Numbered from the stretch's first letter, positions 1-6,042 are shown. The stretch is DNA of 6,919 bases from an uncultured Alphaproteobacteria bacterium (GCA_946625925.1 CAMOTP010000040.1:1-6919), one strand, 5' to 3'. Translations and numbers: made by a program. The notes: generated by a model not told the origin, from the letters alone.

Positions 1-1
1 G

Positions 2-418
2 GATGAAAATGGTAATAATATTGCCAGTACATACGCAACAAATACGAGTTTGACTTTGGCGGCAAATAATGCTGTTGCAACAGCTAATGCGTATACGGAT
101 ACCCAGTTGTCTTTGGTGCGCGATGCATCATTGTCGGCAGCAAATGCTTATACTGATGAACGTATCGAACATTTGGACAAGAATTTGTCTGCTGGTGTTG
201 CTGGTGCGGTTGCTTTGTCATCTGTTGCAGTATCCGGTGTTGAACGTGGTGAAGTATCAGTTGGTGCAGGGTATGGATACTTTAACGGTCAATCTGCAGC
301 GGCATTTGGTGCAGCAATGGGATTATCAAACAGATGGTCTGTTAATGCTGGCGCTGGTGTGTCCAATGCGGATGTATCGTTCCGTGCAGGTACAAACTAT
401 AAATTCAAATTGTTCTAA
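2..418 (+). CDS. C-terminal part of a trimeric autotransporter adhesin (YadA-type anchor), 5' truncated
   Basis: The frame is open from base 2 to the TAA at 416-418, giving 138 residues of a protein whose start lies outside the window. Residues about 1-62 are Ala/Asn/Thr-rich and stalk-like, with ANAYTD repeated at residues 28-33 and 47-52, 19 residues apart, as in coiled-coil stalks of YadA-type proteins. Then comes LSAGVAGAVAL and a Gly/Ala-rich segment of alternating small and aromatic residues (VSVGAGYGYFNGQSAAAFG, then GLSNRWSVNAGAGVS). It ends in YKFKLF with a terminal Phe, the usual outer-membrane beta-barrel signature. Known for the family: three chains each give four strands to a 12-stranded barrel that anchors an exported trimeric adhesin. 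What it binds cannot be told, because the head is outside the window. The gene ends at a strong terminator. I am confident of the anchor class, not of any specific name. Confidence 0.88.
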   Translation, partial: DENGNNIASTYATNTSLTLAANNAVATANAYTDTQLSLVRDASLSAANAYTDERIEHLDKNLSAGVAGAVALSSVAVSGVERGEVSVGAGYGYFNGQSAAAFGAAMGLSNRWSVNAGAGVSNADVSFRAGTNYKFKLF

Positions 419-435
419 AAGAAATTTGAGTTATC

Positions 436-467
436 AAAAAACCGCTGATGAAATTCAGCGGTTTTTT
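436..467. terminator. Bidirectional rho-independent terminator
   Basis: The 8-bp stem ACCGCTGA (441-448) pairs with TCAGCGGT (455-462) around a 6-nt loop. It is flanked by six A on the left (436-441) and six T on the right (462-467), so both strands read a GC-rich hairpin followed by a U tract. It lies between the plus-strand adhesin (stop at 418) and the minus-strand HAD gene (stop at 477), and so fits as the shared terminator of two convergent genes. Confidence 0.93.
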
Positions 468-476
468 ATTGCAAAC

Positions 477-1010
477 TTATGATTGTTTTATAAAATCATT
501 TGCTAAAATTTTTGTCCTGGCATCTAATGCATTTTTAAATAATATTCCACGACCACCATGTTCGGTCCATTCGATTATATTTTCTTGGCGGTCATCAATT
601 AGTAAGTCGGTTGCGCTGGGGTGTATCAATTCGCCTTTGGCGCCATCGCAAATAATTATATGTTTGATATCGAAAAATTCATTTAGATTTTTCAATATCC
701 ATTTGCGTTTTTCGTCTGCTATAAAATCGACGTATTGTTGGCCACCAATGAAATGTTTTGCACCAGGTGTTTTACTGAGAACAAAATTTTCGCCCATGTT
801 TTGTGTTGTTAATAATAGTGTTTTAATGTTTGGCATTACTGGAATATCACTCCAAAAATTTTTATCTTGTTCAATATTTCGCCAAAATTGTTTTTTTGCA
901 GCCTGTTTTTCTGGGGATAATTCTGCACTGGGATGATTTAAATCTGTATCATTTGGACGCATTGCATCAAAATGTGCCAAAACATTATCCATATCGAAAT
1001 ATATTTTCAT
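477..1010 (-). CDS. HAD-superfamily hydrolase, 5'(3')-deoxyribonucleotidase-like
   Basis: This 177-residue protein shows HAD phosphatase motifs. Motif I is FDMDNVL, with D6 as probable nucleophile and D8 as acid/base. Motif II is probably FVLSKTP (S79). A lysine follows around 101-103 (EKRKW), and motif IV is DLLIDDRQEN (D139, D140) near the C-terminus. The DMDxVL opening, the length, and the helical insert between motifs I and II resemble the small cytosolic 5'-nucleotidase (NT5C) branch, which dephosphorylates nucleoside monophosphates. The substrate is inferred from family likeness only; a phosphatase with another substrate is possible. The ATG at 1010 has a good ribosome site (AGGA, 6 nt upstream), and there is no signal peptide, so it is probably cytoplasmic. 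It lies downstream of ccrM on the same strand after a 180-bp gap with a candidate promoter, so it is likely transcribed separately. Confidence 0.85.
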   Translation of the reverse strand: MKIYFDMDNVLAHFDAMRPNDTDLNHPSAELSPEKQAAKKQFWRNIEQDKNFWSDIPVMPNIKTLLLTTQNMGENFVLSKTPGAKHFIGGQQYVDFIADEKRKWILKNLNEFFDIKHIIICDGAKGELIHPSATDLLIDDRQENIIEWTEHGGRGILFKNALDARTKILANDFIKQS

Positions 1011-1119
1011 CGATTTTCCTTTTGGGTTGTTAATAATATTATTGTTTATCTGGTTTTTAATTGTGTTGTAAAAAGGTTAAGTTTTTAATGTAATATCATA
1101 TAATTGTCAGTATGTTTAT

Positions 1120-1147
1120 AATATAACACAAATTTACGAGTTGTCTA
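1120..1147 (-). promoter_or_regulatory. Candidate sigma-70-type promoter for the HAD gene
   Basis: On the minus strand, TAGACA (1142-1147) and TATATT (1120-1125) are separated by 16 nt, each one mismatch from consensus. Transcription would start near 1113, leaving about 100 nt of 5' leader before the ATG at 1010. The rest of the 180-bp gap (1011-1190) is AT-rich and has no ORF. It contains one AT-only perfect palindrome (AATAATATTATT, 1032-1043) of unknown meaning. In such AT-rich DNA promoter-like matches are common, so this is tentative. Confidence 0.4.
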
Positions 1148-1190
1148 TTGTTTTTTGTTTTATAAAAAAATATATAAAGGTAATAGATTA

Positions 1191-2291
1191 TTATGCGGCT
1201 TTTTTAATGCCTCGCTTTACATCGCGGATGTATTTACGCAAGTTGTCAATTGGAACCAATGTGCCATCCGTTTTTTGTGCGGACCAATAATCCCAACCAT
1301 TAAAACTGACACTGTGTTGAATGCGAGCAGCCATAACATGAATTGATGCCTTGCCATATAATGTGTGTGCCAATTGTCCATCGTGGGTAATCATGACGCG
1401 TTCGCCACGTGGACTGACCAATGTCTGACCGACATAGAGTAGGCCAGATTCGATAAGTTCGCGGAAGGCAACACGAATTTCTTCGCGTTTTGGTTTTGAT
1501 ACCTCGATATCAGATAAATCAATTGCAACAGTATTTTGAACGCGTTCGCGTGCAGCGGCAACATATGTTTCATCTTTATCAATTCCGATAAATTGACGTC
1601 CTAATTCTTTGGCCGCAGCAGCGGTTGTGCCACTGCCCACAAATGGATCCAGAATAATATCACCAGGTTTGGTTGAAGATAATATTACACGACGCAGTAA
1701 ATCGAGAGGTTTTTGTGTGTTATGTAAACTTTTTCCATCAGAACCCTTGATGCGTTCGTGACCCAGACATATATCCAAATTCCAATCGGAACGCATTTGT
1801 TTGCCACCATTTAATTTTTTCATTGTTTCGTAATTAAATGTGTATTTTCCTGTCTTGGTCGGTGTTGCCCAAATCAATGTTTCGTGTGCATTTGTAAATC
1901 TGGTGCCACGAAAATTCGGCATAGGATTTGTTTTTACCCAAACAATATCATTCAAAATCCAAAACCCCAGTTCTTGCATAATTGCACCGATTTGGAAAAT
2001 GTTATGGTAAGAACCGATTGCCCACATTGCGCCTTCTGGTTTCAAAATACGTTTGCATTCAGATAACCAATCACGACAAAATTGATTGTATGCAGCTGGT
2101 GAATCAAAAGAATCCCAAGAATCACGAACAGCGCGTGCCGCAGTTTGATCTTCGGGGCGGTATAATGTTTTTTCGCCTAATTGTAAATTATACGGGGAAT
2201 CAGCAAATATCGCATCAACAGATGCATCTGGCATTTGACGCATTAAATCTATGCAATCGCCAAACAAAATTTGGTTTAAATATTTGTCCAT
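1191..2291 (-). CDS. ccrM: CcrM-type adenine-N6 DNA methyltransferase (GANTC)
   Basis: This 366-residue beta-class DNA methyltransferase strongly resembles Caulobacter CcrM (358 aa). The order is FGDCIDLM near the N-terminus, the catalytic motif IV at 31-34 followed by NLQLG, IGSYHNIF (92-99), GFWILNDIVW (109-118), NPMPNFRGTRF (122-132), NAHETLIWA (134-142), QKP (193-195), and the S-adenosylmethionine loop LDPFVGSGTT (214-223). Residues about 265-360 form the CcrM C-terminal DNA-recognition domain, with NGWDYW at 331-336. Known for the family: it methylates the A of GANTC late in the cell cycle and sets expression of cell-cycle genes. Motif IV reads DSPY instead of the usual DPPY. An in-frame TAG lies six codons before the ATG at 2291, which bounds the start; the ribosome site is weak (GAGAGAG adjacent, or AGGGA 12 nt away). 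It is divergent from nrdR. Five GANTC sites lie inside the gene and none in the gap upstream. Confidence 0.96.
   Translation of the reverse strand: MDKYLNQILFGDCIDLMRQMPDASVDAIFADSPYNLQLGEKTLYRPEDQTAARAVRDSWDSFDSPAAYNQFCRDWLSECKRILKPEGAMWAIGSYHNIFQIGAIMQELGFWILNDIVWVKTNPMPNFRGTRFTNAHETLIWATPTKTGKYTFNYETMKKLNGGKQMRSDWNLDICLGHERIKGSDGKSLHNTQKPLDLLRRVILSSTKPGDIILDPFVGSGTTAAAAKELGRQFIGIDKDETYVAAARERVQNTVAIDLSDIEVSKPKREEIRVAFRELIESGLLYVGQTLVSPRGERVMITHDGQLAHTLYGKASIHVMAARIQHSVSFNGWDYWSAQKTDGTLVPIDNLRKYIRDVKRGIKKAA
2101..2201. promoter_or_regulatory. Cluster of four GANTC methylation sites inside ccrM
   Basis: GAATC occurs at 2101-2105, 2110-2114 and 2119-2123, exactly 9 bp apart, and again at 2197-2201. 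On the coding strand each is GATTC, spelling Asp-Ser at residues 31-32, 57-58, 60-61 and 63-64 of CcrM. My hand count gives 16 GANTC sites in the whole window, so a quarter lie in about 100 bp. These are targets of the enzyme this gene encodes. A regulatory role is inference only; in Caulobacter, GANTC sites controlling ccrM lie at the promoter and leader, not inside the gene. Confidence 0.4.
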
Positions 2292-2469
2292 CTCTCTCGC
2301 AGTTCCCTATGCGACATATTTTATCATATTTTGAGGTGTTTTTTTTTGCGGTTTTATAAAAAAAATAAATAAAAAGTCTTGATTTTTTTGAAAAAAGCAT
2401 TTTTTTAAAAAATTATATAAAAAAATATACTTTACACTTGGTTTTTTCATTGCTAAATTTATATGTGAA
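2292..2469. promoter_or_regulatory. Divergent ccrM/nrdR intergenic region, extremely AT-rich
   Basis: This 178-bp gap separates the two divergent starts. Its middle (about 2340-2430) is nearly all A and T, with alternating A-tracts and T-tracts that are likely to be intrinsically curved and easy to melt. For ccrM on the minus strand, TATGAT or TAAAAT (within 2317-2327) could be a -10 box with a 5' leader of about 25 nt, but I find no convincing -35. There is no GANTC site, hairpin terminator or ORF in it. The nrdR promoter is listed separately. Confidence 0.5.
2431..2459 (+). promoter_or_regulatory. Candidate nrdR promoter, very close to the start codon
   Basis: TTTACA (2431-2436) and TAAATT (2454-2459) are 17 nt apart. 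Only 10 nt separate the -10 box from the ATG at 2470, so the transcript would begin at or within a few bases of the start codon. The absence of a Shine-Dalgarno sequence before nrdR agrees with this. A competing -10 is TATACT at 2426-2431, which would give a leader of about 30 nt but lacks a good -35. Confidence 0.4.
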
Positions 2470-2970
2470 ATGAGATGTCCTTACTGTAGTTCTACTGATA
2501 GTCGGGTGTTGGATTCCAGACCCGATATAGAAGACGCGATTATACGTCGTCGTCGTGTCTGTAATCAATGCGGTGCACGTTTTACAACGGTTGAACGCGT
2601 GCAGATGCGCGATTTAATGGTTCGCAAAAATAGTGGGAAATTGGAACCGTTTGATAGGGAAAAATTAGCACGCAGTATTAAGTTGGCGTGTCGTAATCGT
2701 GATGTGGGCGATGATCAAATTGAAAAATTGGTGACATCAATTCATCGTCGTTTGGAAACGGAAAATGCTGATGAAACGGTGACATCGGCTGCGGTTGGAC
2801 AAATGGTATCGGATTCTTTATTGAATTTAGATCCAATCGCATTCGTGCGTTTTGTTTCTGTGTACCGCAAGTTTTCCAAGATTTCTGATTTTAAAAAGAT
2901 TATAAATCAAATACCAGAGGCAGATGATGATGCCGTTGTGTGCAAATTACCAAAAACATCGCTGTTTTAA
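2470..2970 (+). CDS. nrdR: Transcriptional repressor NrdR
   Basis: This 166-residue protein has the NrdR layout. An N-terminal zinc ribbon has C3, C6, C31 and C34 (MRCPYC and VCNQCG), with SRVLDSR and the basic IIRRRRVC between them. An ATP-cone domain follows at about 49-139, beginning VRKNSGKLEPFDREKL and ending near FVRFVSVYRKF. Known for the family: NrdR senses ATP/dATP through the ATP-cone and represses ribonucleotide reductase operons by binding paired NrdR boxes, so matching dNTP supply to need. The C-terminal tail after about residue 145 is acidic, then KLPKTSLF, making it somewhat longer than typical family members of about 150 aa. There is no clear ribosome site before the ATG, so it may be read from a leaderless mRNA. 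In many Alphaproteobacteria nrdR sits by riboflavin genes; here a lytic transglycosylase follows after 3 nt. Confidence 0.96.
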   Translation: MRCPYCSSTDSRVLDSRPDIEDAIIRRRRVCNQCGARFTTVERVQMRDLMVRKNSGKLEPFDREKLARSIKLACRNRDVGDDQIEKLVTSIHRRLETENADETVTSAAVGQMVSDSLLNLDPIAFVRFVSVYRKFSKISDFKKIINQIPEADDDAVVCKLPKTSLF

Positions 2971-2973
2971 GAT

Positions 2974-4698
2974 ATGAAAAAATTGATTTCTATTTTTATT
3001 GCTTTGTTTTGTGTTGGCACCGCTTATGCCAAACCGGTTATTGGTATTTTGACAGATGCAGATGCAGAAATATACCAACAGATATTTATGTTGCAAGATA
3101 AAGAAAAAATCGATTCTGCAAAAAAATTAGATTCAAAAATTACTGATAAAATTTTGATGAACGAGGTTTTATATCAAAGATTTTTTTCTAAAACATATAG
3201 AACACGTGGTGTCGAGGTATCTGATTGGATGGGTAAATATTATGATATGCCCGGTGCAGAACGTGTTTCTAAATTGGCGAAAATAAAAAAGGTGAATGTT
3301 CGTAAGCCTGTTGTTTATTCTGTGTTAACAGGGAAGTCGCGTGGTGAAACAGCACAGAGTGAAACATGGACCACAAAAACATATCCTAAATCAGTCGATA
3401 AAAAAATAACATCTTTTAAGCGCGCGATTCGCAGTGGCAGTACAAAGCGTGCCCGTAATATATTGGAAGATAAAAGTTTCAAAAAAGCATTGACGTCAAT
3501 TGATTATGGCCGTTTAGCAGGACGTTTGTCGTATATATATTATACCAATGGTGAATTAGAGTTGGCAAAAAAATGGGGATTTGTTGCAGCAGATGCAAAC
3601 AGTGAATATGGTTTATGGACTATGGGACTGTTGTATTATAAAGAGGCAAAATACAGCGAGGCGGAAAAATATTTTAGTAAGATTTTGGAATTAAAACAGA
3701 TTAATGATGCCAGAAAGATAGAAGCGGCATTTTGGGCGGGACGTTCGGCTGATGCAAATGATGATATGGATGCTGCCAAGAAATATTGGGAAATTGGTGC
3801 AGAGCGTCCAATGGCGTTTTATGGTGCTTTGTCTGCAACAATGTTGGGGCGGACCCCAGAATATGAATTTTTTGAACAAGATTGTACAGACGAAGATATT
3901 GAAGTTTTGCGTGAATTAAAATTGGGCAAGGTTGCATTGGCATTGTTGCAAGTCGGTCAAAATCAACGTGCAGAACAATATTTAAAATCGATGATTACAT
4001 CACGTGCAACAGATAAAACACTGCACGCGATTAATTCTGTGGCAACGGCATTTGGGTTGCCTCGTGTGGCCATCCAGGTTTCTGGTGTTGTTCGTGATAG
4101 GGGAATTTTGGAAATTGATGATGATATCATTTATTCTGCACAGTATCCATTGCCTGATTGGGAACCTATGGGTGGTTGGTCAATTGACAGGGCTTTGTTA
4201 TTTGCAATTACAAAACAGGAAAGTGGTTTCAGAACAACAGCAAAATCTGGGGTGGGGGCGAATGGTGTTATGCAATTGATGCCCGGAACTGCAAAATTAG
4301 TTGCACATAAAAACAAGGTTAAATGGTCTGATATGGATATGTCAAAACCTGAACATAATATGTTTTTGGGACAGCAATATATTGTTGATTTGTTGCAACA
4401 GCCGGTTATTGATAACAGTATTATTAAAATGCTGGCAGCATATAATGCGGGAATCGGGAATGTTGTTAAATTTGAAAAATCTTTTGATACATACGATCCG
4501 TTGTTATATATAGAAAGTTTTCCTGCGTATGAAACACGTGGTTATATAAAACGTGTTTTATCGAATTTATGGTTATATCGTGCACGTTTGAATCAACCGT
4601 TGACATCGATGCAAGAATTGGCAAACGGTCAATGGCCTCTATATAACAGCGAAGATGAATATGTACAACAACAAATAGAAAATCGTTTGTCGATATAA
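2974..4698 (+). CDS. slt: Soluble lytic murein transglycosylase, Slt70-like (family 1)
   Basis: This 574-residue exported enzyme cleaves the MurNAc-GlcNAc bond of peptidoglycan, leaving 1,6-anhydro-MurNAc. Residues 1-19 form a signal peptide (MKK, hydrophobic core, AYA cleavage motif at 17-19; no lipobox), so it should act in the periplasm. Residues about 20-370 form a helical-repeat region. This includes NEVLYQRFFS near the N-terminus and TPR-like repeats around residues 190-285, typical of the superhelical ring of Slt70. The catalytic SLT domain occupies about 395-545: ITKQESGF with catalytic E416, GVMQLMPGTA at 431-440 and AAYNAG at 488-493, then YIKRVLSNLWLY. The start lies 3 nt after the nrdR stop with no obvious ribosome site of its own, which suggests co-transcription and coupled translation. 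Its stop lies 2 nt from the stop of the convergent 164-aa gene. The family call is secure; the exact orthologue name is not. Confidence 0.93.
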   Translation: MKKLISIFIALFCVGTAYAKPVIGILTDADAEIYQQIFMLQDKEKIDSAKKLDSKITDKILMNEVLYQRFFSKTYRTRGVEVSDWMGKYYDMPGAERVSKLAKIKKVNVRKPVVYSVLTGKSRGETAQSETWTTKTYPKSVDKKITSFKRAIRSGSTKRARNILEDKSFKKALTSIDYGRLAGRLSYIYYTNGELELAKKWGFVAADANSEYGLWTMGLLYYKEAKYSEAEKYFSKILELKQINDARKIEAAFWAGRSADANDDMDAAKKYWEIGAERPMAFYGALSATMLGRTPEYEFFEQDCTDEDIEVLRELKLGKVALALLQVGQNQRAEQYLKSMITSRATDKTLHAINSVATAFGLPRVAIQVSGVVRDRGILEIDDDIIYSAQYPLPDWEPMGGWSIDRALLFAITKQESGFRTTAKSGVGANGVMQLMPGTAKLVAHKNKVKWSDMDMSKPEHNMFLGQQYIVDLLQQPVIDNSIIKMLAAYNAGIGNVVKFEKSFDTYDPLLYIESFPAYETRGYIKRVLSNLWLYRARLNQPLTSMQELANGQWPLYNSEDEYVQQQIENRLSI

Positions 4699-4700
4699 AA

Positions 4701-5195
4701 TTATCTTTGATATTTTATCAAAATATATTGAATTGCTTTTAATAATGTTGCATCTGGGGTTATATCGGCCTCTTTATTTTTTGAAATTTCTGTACAATAT
4801 ATCTTTGCAATATCATGAATTTCTTGTGGGGTTACATGTTGTATAATATCTGTTAATGATTTATATTTGTCTTGGTAGTCATATAATTCTTTTTTAGTAG
4901 TTTTTGAAACATTGTTTGCTTGGAAACCAATATGTGCAAAAAAAAGTATAAGTGGAATATATAATAATGCCAAAAATTTTGTGTTATCGTTGTATGTTGT
5001 GTTTATTGCCAGAATACCATTGCCAATGCCGAATGCGTGCATAATCCATGATTGTATGCATGATGCAGTACGTTTTTGTTTGGTCAGTATGATTAAGACA
5101 CGTGTTTTAATCAGCAGAGATGTTATGGCTTCTAAATCTTGTGGAGAACATTTTTTTAAATCATGAATTCGGATTTGTTCAGTTAGTTCTTTCAT
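4701..5195 (-). CDS. Unrecognised two-helix membrane protein (164 aa), paralogue of its upstream neighbour
   Basis: I do not recognise this protein by name. It has a charged N-terminal part (1-40), a probable membrane hairpin at about 48-66 and 74-92 joined by a short polar loop (TTYNDNTK), and a C-terminal part rich in Lys, Glu and Tyr that looks helical. It aligns with the 138-aa protein encoded just upstream. Shared features are KQK at about 39-41, HAxGI in the first helix (H53), YN at 68-69, a Gly-Phe at the end of the second helix (90-91), NxSxT after it, and PxxxHDIAKI at 123-132. It adds about 30 residues at the C-terminus. It is the last of four tightly packed genes; its ATG is 2 nt after the previous stop without a clear ribosome site, so translation is probably coupled. 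The topology recalls 2TM SLATT-type proteins of bacterial conflict systems, but that is a hypothesis. Confidence 0.8.
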   Translation of the reverse strand: MKELTEQIRIHDLKKCSPQDLEAITSLLIKTRVLIILTKQKRTASCIQSWIMHAFGIGNGILAINTTYNDNTKFLALLYIPLILFFAHIGFQANNVSKTTKKELYDYQDKYKSLTDIIQHVTPQEIHDIAKIYCTEISKNKEADITPDATLLKAIQYILIKYQR

Positions 5196-5197
5196 GT

Positions 5198-5614
5198 TTA
5201 TTGCTTTTGTTTTATATTGCGTGCGATTTTTGCAATTTCATGTAATTGTTCAGGTAGTGAAATATTAAGTTTTTCCTGAATATTATCAATTTCTTTGCGC
5301 AATTTTTGTCTATATGTTTTGTGTGTATTTGATATGTTTCCTGAATTAAATCCGGCACCAGCAGCAATCGCTAATAATGCAACGTAAATGATTGCCATAC
5401 CGTATCTTTGATTGTAAACATCTATTGCTGCCATTACGCCAAACGTGATTCCAATAGCGTGTTCTGTTCCAGAAATCAACTGCCAAATAATTTGTTTTTG
5501 TTTGGCGTTTTTTTCTTTTTTCTTCATAGGATCTAATAACAATGTATTAATATCATACAGGTCTTTTTGAGCCTGGTGAAGTGTTTCTGGAAAGGGTAAA
5601 TCATTTACATACAT
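5198..5614 (-). CDS. Unrecognised two-helix membrane protein (138 aa), paralogue of its downstream neighbour
   Basis: No family is recognised. The N-terminal 40 residues are polar and Lys-rich (MKKKEKNAKQKQ around 30-41). Two hydrophobic stretches follow, about 44-65 and 73-91, separated by the short loop VYNQRYG. Then comes NISNTHKT and a probable amphipathic or coiled-coil helix (about 98-118), and the motif PEQLHEIAKI at 121-130, close to the end. It aligns with the 164-aa protein with one single-residue gap in the loop: H52, G55, Y67-N68, Y77, G88-F89, N93, S95, T97, P121, H125 and IAKI are shared. The ATG at 5614 follows a GGGGG run about 10 nt upstream and lies 5 nt after the stop of the 52-aa gene. 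The conserved His inside the first membrane helix is unusual enough to suggest function rather than mere anchoring. Confidence 0.8.
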   Translation of the reverse strand: MYVNDLPFPETLHQAQKDLYDINTLLLDPMKKKEKNAKQKQIIWQLISGTEHAIGITFGVMAAIDVYNQRYGMAIIYVALLAIAAGAGFNSGNISNTHKTYRQKLRKEIDNIQEKLNISLPEQLHEIAKIARNIKQKQ

Positions 5615-5619
5615 AATGT

Positions 5620-5778
5620 TTATACCCCCAAAGAACCGCGCATTTGTTCCAACTGTCTGGCATGTATAATGTTTTCCATTTGTGTTGCAAAATCGACAGC
5701 AATGGTTTTGTTGCTTTTTGTTTGTTGTGTTTGTTTTTTTACAGCAATGGCTTGTTGGATATATGCTGATTCTGGCAT
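5620..5778 (-). CDS. Unrecognised small protein (52 aa) in the membrane-protein cassette
   Basis: The ATG at 5776-5778 opens a 52-codon frame ending in TAA at 5620-5622. It begins MPESAYIQQAIAVKK and ends ARQLEQMRGSLGV. It has no membrane segment or signal peptide. It is rich in Gln, Lys and Ala and could form one or two amphipathic helices, so it is probably soluble. Translation signals are the best in the cassette: AGGA (5787-5790) is 8 nt before the ATG and overlaps the stop codon of the 70-aa gene, a typical coupled junction. It fills the space between the 70-aa and 138-aa genes with gaps of 11 and 5 nt. These packing and ribosome-site features are the main evidence that it is real, as the sequence matches no family I know. 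It could be a regulator or partner of the hairpin proteins. Confidence 0.68.
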   Translation of the reverse strand: MPESAYIQQAIAVKKQTQQTKSNKTIAVDFATQMENIIHARQLEQMRGSLGV

Positions 5779-5789
5779 TGTTATTTTCC

Positions 5790-6002
5790 TTATTTTTGTT
5801 TGTGGTTTAATCTGTAATAATGAATGGCGCGCATTGCAGTAAGGGCGGTCAGTGCGCCAGATACAATTATTCCATTTGTGGCATTTTGTCCGTCACATGC
5901 ATCACGAATATTAGTAATTAAATTTCCTGTGCACAGACCGTTGGCCAAAATATAGCCCCATAAATATAATTCGTTTATAACTTTTTCATCTTCTTTGTTC
6001 AT
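5790..6002 (-). CDS. Unrecognised small two-helix membrane protein (70 aa)
   Basis: This is the first gene of the four-gene minus-strand cassette. The 70-residue protein starts MNKEDEKVINELYLWG and has two hydrophobic segments, about 11-30 (including GYILANGLCTGN) and 44-61 (GIIVSGALTALTAMRAIHYY), joined by a loop with a Cys and acidic residues (RDACDGQN). It ends in a basic tail (RLNHKQK), so both ends are probably cytoplasmic. It shares the hairpin layout of the 138- and 164-aa proteins but not convincingly their sequence. The frame stays open upstream to 6296, but that extension would run antisense through rnhB and past the promoter, so I take the ATG at 6002. There is no Shine-Dalgarno sequence, and the predicted transcript starts only a few bases before this ATG. 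The family is unknown. Confidence 0.72.
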   Translation of the reverse strand: MNKEDEKVINELYLWGYILANGLCTGNLITNIRDACDGQNATNGIIVSGALTALTAMRAIHYYRLNHKQK

Positions 6003-6012
6003 AATGTTTGTG

Positions 6013-6040
6013 ATTATTGCACAAGATTTTTGTTTGTCAA
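6013..6040 (-). promoter_or_regulatory. Promoter of the four-gene membrane cassette
   Basis: On the minus strand there is a perfect TTGACA (6035-6040) and AATAAT (6013-6018, one mismatch) with a 16-nt spacer, the best promoter in the window. The start site would fall near 6006, only about 4 nt before the ATG at 6002, giving a leaderless or nearly leaderless message. This supports the 6002 start over longer alternatives and indicates the four genes form one operon. Confidence 0.65.
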
Positions 6041-6042
6041 GT

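Noticed and set aside
69..482. 137-codon plus-strand ORF overlapping the adhesin
   Set aside because: It is an out-of-frame shadow of the adhesin C-terminus; the adhesin frame shows the barrel repeat pattern and a terminal Phe.
448..936. 162-codon plus-strand ORF opposite the HAD gene
   Set aside because: It is a shadow of the HAD gene, which has clear motifs and a ribosome site; the shadow has no recognisable domain and starts inside the terminator.
983..991. DnaA-box-like sequence TTATCCATA
   Set aside because: It is a single imperfect copy inside the HAD coding sequence with no cluster or AT-rich unwinding region around it.
1155..1190. Terminator after ccrM on the minus strand
   Set aside because: Only AT-only pairing (TTTATA/TATAAA) is present; there is no stable GC-rich stem, so I do not call one.
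4706..4722. Hairpin TTTGATA/TATCAAA as a terminator between slt and the cassette
   Set aside because: The 7-bp stem is almost all A-T, has no following T tract on the plus strand, and lies within the 3' end of the 164-aa coding region.
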